Below, one piece after another: positions 60,396 through 64,000 of a stretch of DNA of 64,000 nt. The notes beneath the pieces are model-generated. The model saw only the letters and a program-made list of their open reading frames with translations, was not told the origin of the DNA and searched no databases. A program made the position numbers and the translations under genes. The stretch's first letter is position 1; each line of letters starts with the position of its first letter. The DNA lies in assembly GCA_002811645.1 (NCBI GenBank), contig PDIP01000073.1, forward strand, positions 1 through 64,000, written 5' to 3'. The stretch comes from Corallochytrium limacisporum (lineage: Eukaryota > Opisthokonta).

Positions 60396-62444
60396 ATGAC
60401 GAACGATACAGCACCACCCGAGATTGAGACCCTCTACAAGATGGATGGGTACCTCAAGCCATTTGATGGCTACATTCGCTACCGCTATGATCACTACATT
60501 CGGTTCAAGCGACGCATTCAAGAATCTGAAGGGGGCTTAGATGCTTACACTCGTGGGTACGAGAACCACGGGATCTGCACACGTCCTGATGGAGTCTACT
60601 ATCGCGAATGGGTGCCGAATGCACAGGAAGTCTACTTGGTCGGAGAATTCAACAATTGGGAGAAGTCTCATAAGTGTACACCTGACCAATACGGCAAGTG
60701 GGAGATTTTCATTCCGAACAACAAGGATGGCTCACGGGCTATTCCGCACGGCTCCAAGATCAAGACTCTGATCCACACCAAGGGTGGAGAATGGCTGTAC
60801 CGTATCTCCCCCTGGGCTGAGCGTGTGGAAGTCGAAAAGGATAAGCCGATTTTTACATCCGTATTCTGGGATCCTCCTGAAGGAGAATACGTTATGAAGA
60901 ATCCTCACCCAAGCATTCCCAAGTCCGGATTGCGCATCTATGAAGCTCATGTCGGTATCGCCAGCCAGGAGCCAAAAGTAGCGTCATACGAAGAATTCCG
61001 GACCAATGTATTGCCTCGGATCCATAAGCTGGGTTACAACTGCATCCAGCTCATGGCTGTGATGGAGCATGCCTACTATGGATCCTTTGGCTACCAAGTG
61101 ACTTCTTTCTTCGCCGCCAGTTCACGGTACGGCACACCGGAGCAATTGAAGCACCTTGTTGACGATGCCCATGGGATGGGTATTACTGTGCTTCTCGACG
61201 TCGTCCATTCCCATGCCTCGAAGAACGTCGACGATGGTTTGAACCGTTTTGACGGTACAGATCACTGCTACTTCCACGAGGGAGGCAGGGGTTTCCATGA
61301 TCTTTGGGACAGTCGCCTGTTCAACTACCAGAACTGGGAAGTTAGTCGTTTCCTGCTGAGCAATCTGCGCTACTGGATCGAAGTGTACGGCTTTGACGGC
61401 TTCCGCTTTGATGGTGTGACTTCAATGATGTACTATCACCACGGTATCGGCACAGGATTCAGCGGTGGTTATCACGAGTACTTTGACGACCACAAAGTTG
61501 ATGTTGAGTGCATGACATACCTGATGTTGGCCAACGACTATTTGCATGAGTACTACCCGAGTCACATGATCACAATCGCGGAGGATGTCAGCGGCATGGC
61601 CACCCTATGTCGTCCAGTAAAGGAAGGTGGTGTGGGCTTTGATTACCGCCTGGCCATGGCGATCCCCGACACATGGATCAAGCTGTTGAAGGAGCAGAAA
61701 GACGAAGACTGGAACATGTCCCACATCTGCCATATCCTGACCAACCGTCGCTACAAGGAGCCAGCCATTGCATATGCGGAGAGTCATGATCAGGCCCTTG
61801 TGGGTGACAAGACACTAGCCTTCTGGCTCATGGACGCAGAAATGTACACTCACATGAGCGTGTTTTCAGAACGTACACCTGTTATTGATCGGGGCATGCA
61901 ACTGCACAAGATGATTCGTCTGATTACGTTCGCATTGGGCGGCGAAGGCTATCTGAACTTCATTGGCAACGAATTCGGGCACCCTGAGTGGCTTGATTTC
62001 CCGCGCGAGGGCAACCAAGAGAGCTACCACCATGCACGGAGGCAGTGGAATCTAGTGGATGATGACACGTTGCGATACAAGTTCTTGAACGCATGGGATG
62101 CTGCCATGATGCATCTGGAGAACAAGTTTGGCTGGCTGCTCACGGACCAAGCTTATATTTCGCTGAAGCACGAATCAGACAAGGTCATCGTCTTTGAGCG
62201 TGGCAACTTGCTCTGGCTATTCAATTTCCATCCTAGCAATTCGTATCCCCACTACCGCGTGGGTACGTGGTGGAAGGGTAAGTACACCGTGGCGTTGTGC
62301 AGTGACGACTCGCAATTCGACGGTCATGGCCGCGTGCACCATGACACGGAATTCTGGTCCCAGGACCATCCATTCAATGATCGTCCTAACAGTCTGCAGA
62401 TTTACTTGCCCAATCGGACGGCCATTGTTCTTCAGCACGAGTAA
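60396..62444 (+). CDS. 1,4-alpha-glucan (glycogen) branching enzyme
   Basis: GH13 branching enzyme, which makes alpha-1,6 branches in glycogen in the cytosol. The 682-residue product is of usual eukaryotic length. It has an N-terminal helical segment ([19 protein letters not shown]), a CBM48 domain at about residues 60-155 ([21 protein letters not shown]), the catalytic barrel, and a C-terminal beta domain. The four GH13 conserved regions are visible: [20 protein letters not shown] with nucleophile Asp339, IAEDVSGM with acid/base Glu396, and [10 protein letters not shown] with His464 and Asp465. Also seen is [19 protein letters not shown]. The start ATG at 60396 follows an A/C-rich leader and gives the expected N-terminus MTNDTAPPE. 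It is intronless. It converges on the legumain gene with about 200 bases between stops. No other glycogen gene is in the window. Confidence 0.97.
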   Translation: MTNDTAPPEIETLYKMDGYLKPFDGYIRYRYDHYIRFKRRIQESEGGLDAYTRGYENHGICTRPDGVYYREWVPNAQEVYLVGEFNNWEKSHKCTPDQYGKWEIFIPNNKDGSRAIPHGSKIKTLIHTKGGEWLYRISPWAERVEVEKDKPIFTSVFWDPPEGEYVMKNPHPSIPKSGLRIYEAHVGIASQEPKVASYEEFRTNVLPRIHKLGYNCIQLMAVMEHAYYGSFGYQVTSFFAASSRYGTPEQLKHLVDDAHGMGITVLLDVVHSHASKNVDDGLNRFDGTDHCYFHEGGRGFHDLWDSRLFNYQNWEVSRFLLSNLRYWIEVYGFDGFRFDGVTSMMYYHHGIGTGFSGGYHEYFDDHKVDVECMTYLMLANDYLHEYYPSHMITIAEDVSGMATLCRPVKEGGVGFDYRLAMAIPDTWIKLLKEQKDEDWNMSHICHILTNRRYKEPAIAYAESHDQALVGDKTLAFWLMDAEMYTHMSVFSERTPVIDRGMQLHKMIRLITFALGGEGYLNFIGNEFGHPEWLDFPREGNQESYHHARRQWNLVDDDTLRYKFLNAWDAAMMHLENKFGWLLTDQAYISLKHESDKVIVFERGNLLWLFNFHPSNSYPHYRVGTWWKGKYTVALCSDDSQFDGHGRVHHDTEFWSQDHPFNDRPNSLQIYLPNRTAIVLQHE

Positions 62445-62653
62445 GAAGGTCATTGTTCCTTCTGTTACAGTAGCAATAGCATAGTATCACATTGTACAAA
62501 GTACCACCGACATTCAAGAACATTATCGGTTAGTCTCTTGTGGTTGACTGAAACAAATCAACTATGTATTCGATATAGAAAACAAAATGTAATAGACCAA
62601 ATGAAAACCAACCCATGCACCTTGACAGCGGGCCATAATCCGGGATTAAGCCT

Positions 62654-64000
62654 TCAGTGCTCACCTGCCTCAAGATGGCAAAGACTACTGAAGATCTCGT
62701 CCCAGAATTCGCCGTTCTTACCCGTCAGTCCACGGAGGTCATCATCATAGCATCCCGTCCTGGCGATATCGCTAAGGAACTCCAAGTCTTCCTCCTGTAC
62801 AGTGCCGCAGTGTTCCATGAAAAAGGCATGCATGTAGTGCGTGCAGTCCATGGGACTTGGCTGGATGTCCTGACCAGTACGATTGTCATTGGTGTCTCCG
62901 CGGTACAGCAAATCCATGATCGCTCGACTGGTGGCATCACGTAGATTCTTCATGTAGTCGACGCGGGAATAGTAGGCAGTTAATTGCGCTGCTGCATCCT
63001 GAATGGTATCCAAGTGCCTGTGTACTGCGTCCAAAAACATACTGAGAAGGACTGTCCTTTTCACTTTGCGACTGTCTAGACTATTCATACCATGCGGCCC
63101 AATGGGCTTGACTGGCGGGGCGTTCTTCATGCTTTCAATCCCAGGCTTGCCTGCAGTCAACCATTTGGACAGAGGAGCCTCTTGAATGTCTTTATCGCCG
63201 AACTCCAGCACGGTGGAGGTCTGCGTGAGATTTTTCGCCGTCTCATAAATCTGCTCAATGGTCTCAGAGGTTGGCACACCATAGTCCAAAGTTTCCATCC
63301 ACTTTACGCTGAAAACGTCTCCCAAAAAGGTGCCAAGCTTTGCATCGTAATAGCAGGCAAAGCTGCTGTGGGTGGCATCCGCGCTGCTCACTGCATAGAC
63401 TCCAGGAGTCCTCAGATTCTCCCACATACTACCACTCTCACACGCCTCCAGGTAGAACACCATGGTGTCAAACATGCCCCGCTCCTTCATCTGCTCTAGA
63501 GTATCAAGCAGAAGCTTGGCGCTCATCAACTTTCCGTCCGGCATCAGGATGGCTCCAACGGTGCCATGGTCGACAAAGTTGATAAAAATGCGGTCATGGG
63601 GACCGGACTGCAGAACGCGTCCTGTGCCAACGCCGCGCACGGCATCTTGATCACCCAGCAAGACCTTGACTAACGTCTCTGCGGTCACATCGGACCCTGT
63701 GTAGTCTGCAGGGACGCCATCGTACACATCCCCTCCGTTTGGATGGTTCACAACCACGCCAGGGAAGGGGTTCGCAATGTTATGAGCAATGTCATCATAG
63801 TGCATCACAATAATACGCTCCTCCCGGAAGCCATTACGTCTGAGAATGTGGTAAGCATGGTATATATCTGCTTGATGACGGTAGTTCCACCAACCCCGGC
63901 TTCCCGCAATCAACACAGCCCAATTGTCACCTTGCTCTTGGTGGTGCCAGGGCCACCATTGGATCGGGGGTTTGTCGTCATGACCTTTGAAGTCGTGTGG
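62654..64000 (-). CDS. legumain-type asparaginyl endopeptidase (C13), 5' end beyond the window
   Basis: Lysosomal/vacuolar cysteine protease cutting after Asn, made as an inactive precursor. Visible are 449 codons reading from the window edge to TGA at 62654. The catalytic core starts with QGDNWAVLIAGSRGWWNYRH at the edge, then HNIANPFPGVVVNHPNGGDVY, the catalytic His in FVDHGTVGAI and the catalytic Cys in MVFYLEACESGSMW, followed by YAVSSADATHSS. The C-terminal part, with KWLTAGKPG and helical sequence to the end, corresponds to the legumain stabilisation/prodomain. This distinguishes it from the GPI-transamidase GPI8, which has a membrane anchor instead. The coding frame continues past 64000, so the signal peptide and N-terminus are not seen. 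Only an internal GTG appears near the edge, so no start can be called. Confidence 0.94.
   Translation of the reverse strand, partial: PHDFKGHDDKPPIQWWPWHHQEQGDNWAVLIAGSRGWWNYRHQADIYHAYHILRRNGFREERIIVMHYDDIAHNIANPFPGVVVNHPNGGDVYDGVPADYTGSDVTAETLVKVLLGDQDAVRGVGTGRVLQSGPHDRIFINFVDHGTVGAILMPDGKLMSAKLLLDTLEQMKERGMFDTMVFYLEACESGSMWENLRTPGVYAVSSADATHSSFACYYDAKLGTFLGDVFSVKWMETLDYGVPTSETIEQIYETAKNLTQTSTVLEFGDKDIQEAPLSKWLTAGKPGIESMKNAPPVKPIGPHGMNSLDSRKVKRTVLLSMFLDAVHRHLDTIQDAAAQLTAYYSRVDYMKNLRDATSRAIMDLLYRGDTNDNRTGQDIQPSPMDCTHYMHAFFMEHCGTVQEEDLEFLSDIARTGCYDDDLRGLTGKNGEFWDEIFSSLCHLEAGEH

Noticed and set aside
1-64000. CRISPR arrays, prokaryotic operons, insertion sequences, rRNA genes, viral or toxin genes
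   Set aside because: I saw no spaced direct repeats, no transposase or reverse transcriptase, no rRNA segments and no viral or toxin-like protein; the gene content is eukaryotic throughout.

Overview
The window looks like a nuclear contig from a unicellular eukaryote. Every protein gene I can recognise is a single uninterrupted reading frame, while the one tRNA gene has an intron after position 37. The genes are ordinary eukaryotic housekeeping and cell-biology families: a V-ATPase A subunit, RNA polymerase III RPC6, the PP4 regulatory subunit SMEK, Msp1/ATAD1, spastizin/ZFYVE26, DZIP1, a GSKIP-domain protein, MECR/ETR1, legumain, glycogen branching enzyme, an ABCC transporter, PdxS and two AMT ammonium transporters. 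DZIP1, spastizin and legumain together suggest a non-fungal, perhaps holozoan, protist with at least some ciliary/centriolar genes. An intron-poor unicellular holozoan such as Corallochytrium would fit, but this is a low-confidence guess from gene content.

Layout. 1-13 kb: PdxS (+), GSKIP (+), a full-length ABCC transporter (-), DZIP1 (+) and MECR (-). 14-24 kb: two closely related AMT genes in the same orientation, separated by about 7 kb of gene-free DNA with an assembly gap and a long CTG repeat. 24-34 kb: about 10 kb with no recognisable gene. 34-50 kb: a DsbA/FrnE-like gene interrupted by TGA (-), SMEK (-), an intron-containing tRNA-Thr(CGT) (+), Msp1 (+), V-ATPase A (-), RPC6 (-), a second gap, then a MacroD-type gene (+). 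50-64 kb: an 8 kb spastizin-like gene (-), branching enzyme (+) and the 3' part of a legumain gene (-) that runs off the window.

The standout is the DsbA/FrnE-like gene at 34239-34922. Its only in-frame TGA replaces the first cysteine of the CPWC active site, and about 70 bases after the stop codon there is a hairpin with all the parts of a eukaryotic SECIS element: the UGA/GA non-Watson-Crick core, an 11-bp helix, unpaired AAA, a mini-helix and a lower helix. I read it as a selenoprotein with a U-P-W-C motif that ordinary gene calling would truncate.

A second pattern is the repeated occurrence of poly-C runs followed by poly-G runs, in intergenic DNA only and often about 0.25-0.7 kb upstream of start codons. 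Both assembly gaps fall in or beside such G/C-rich sequence. The genes do not form an operon or a single pathway. The only functionally paired neighbours are the two ammonium transporters.
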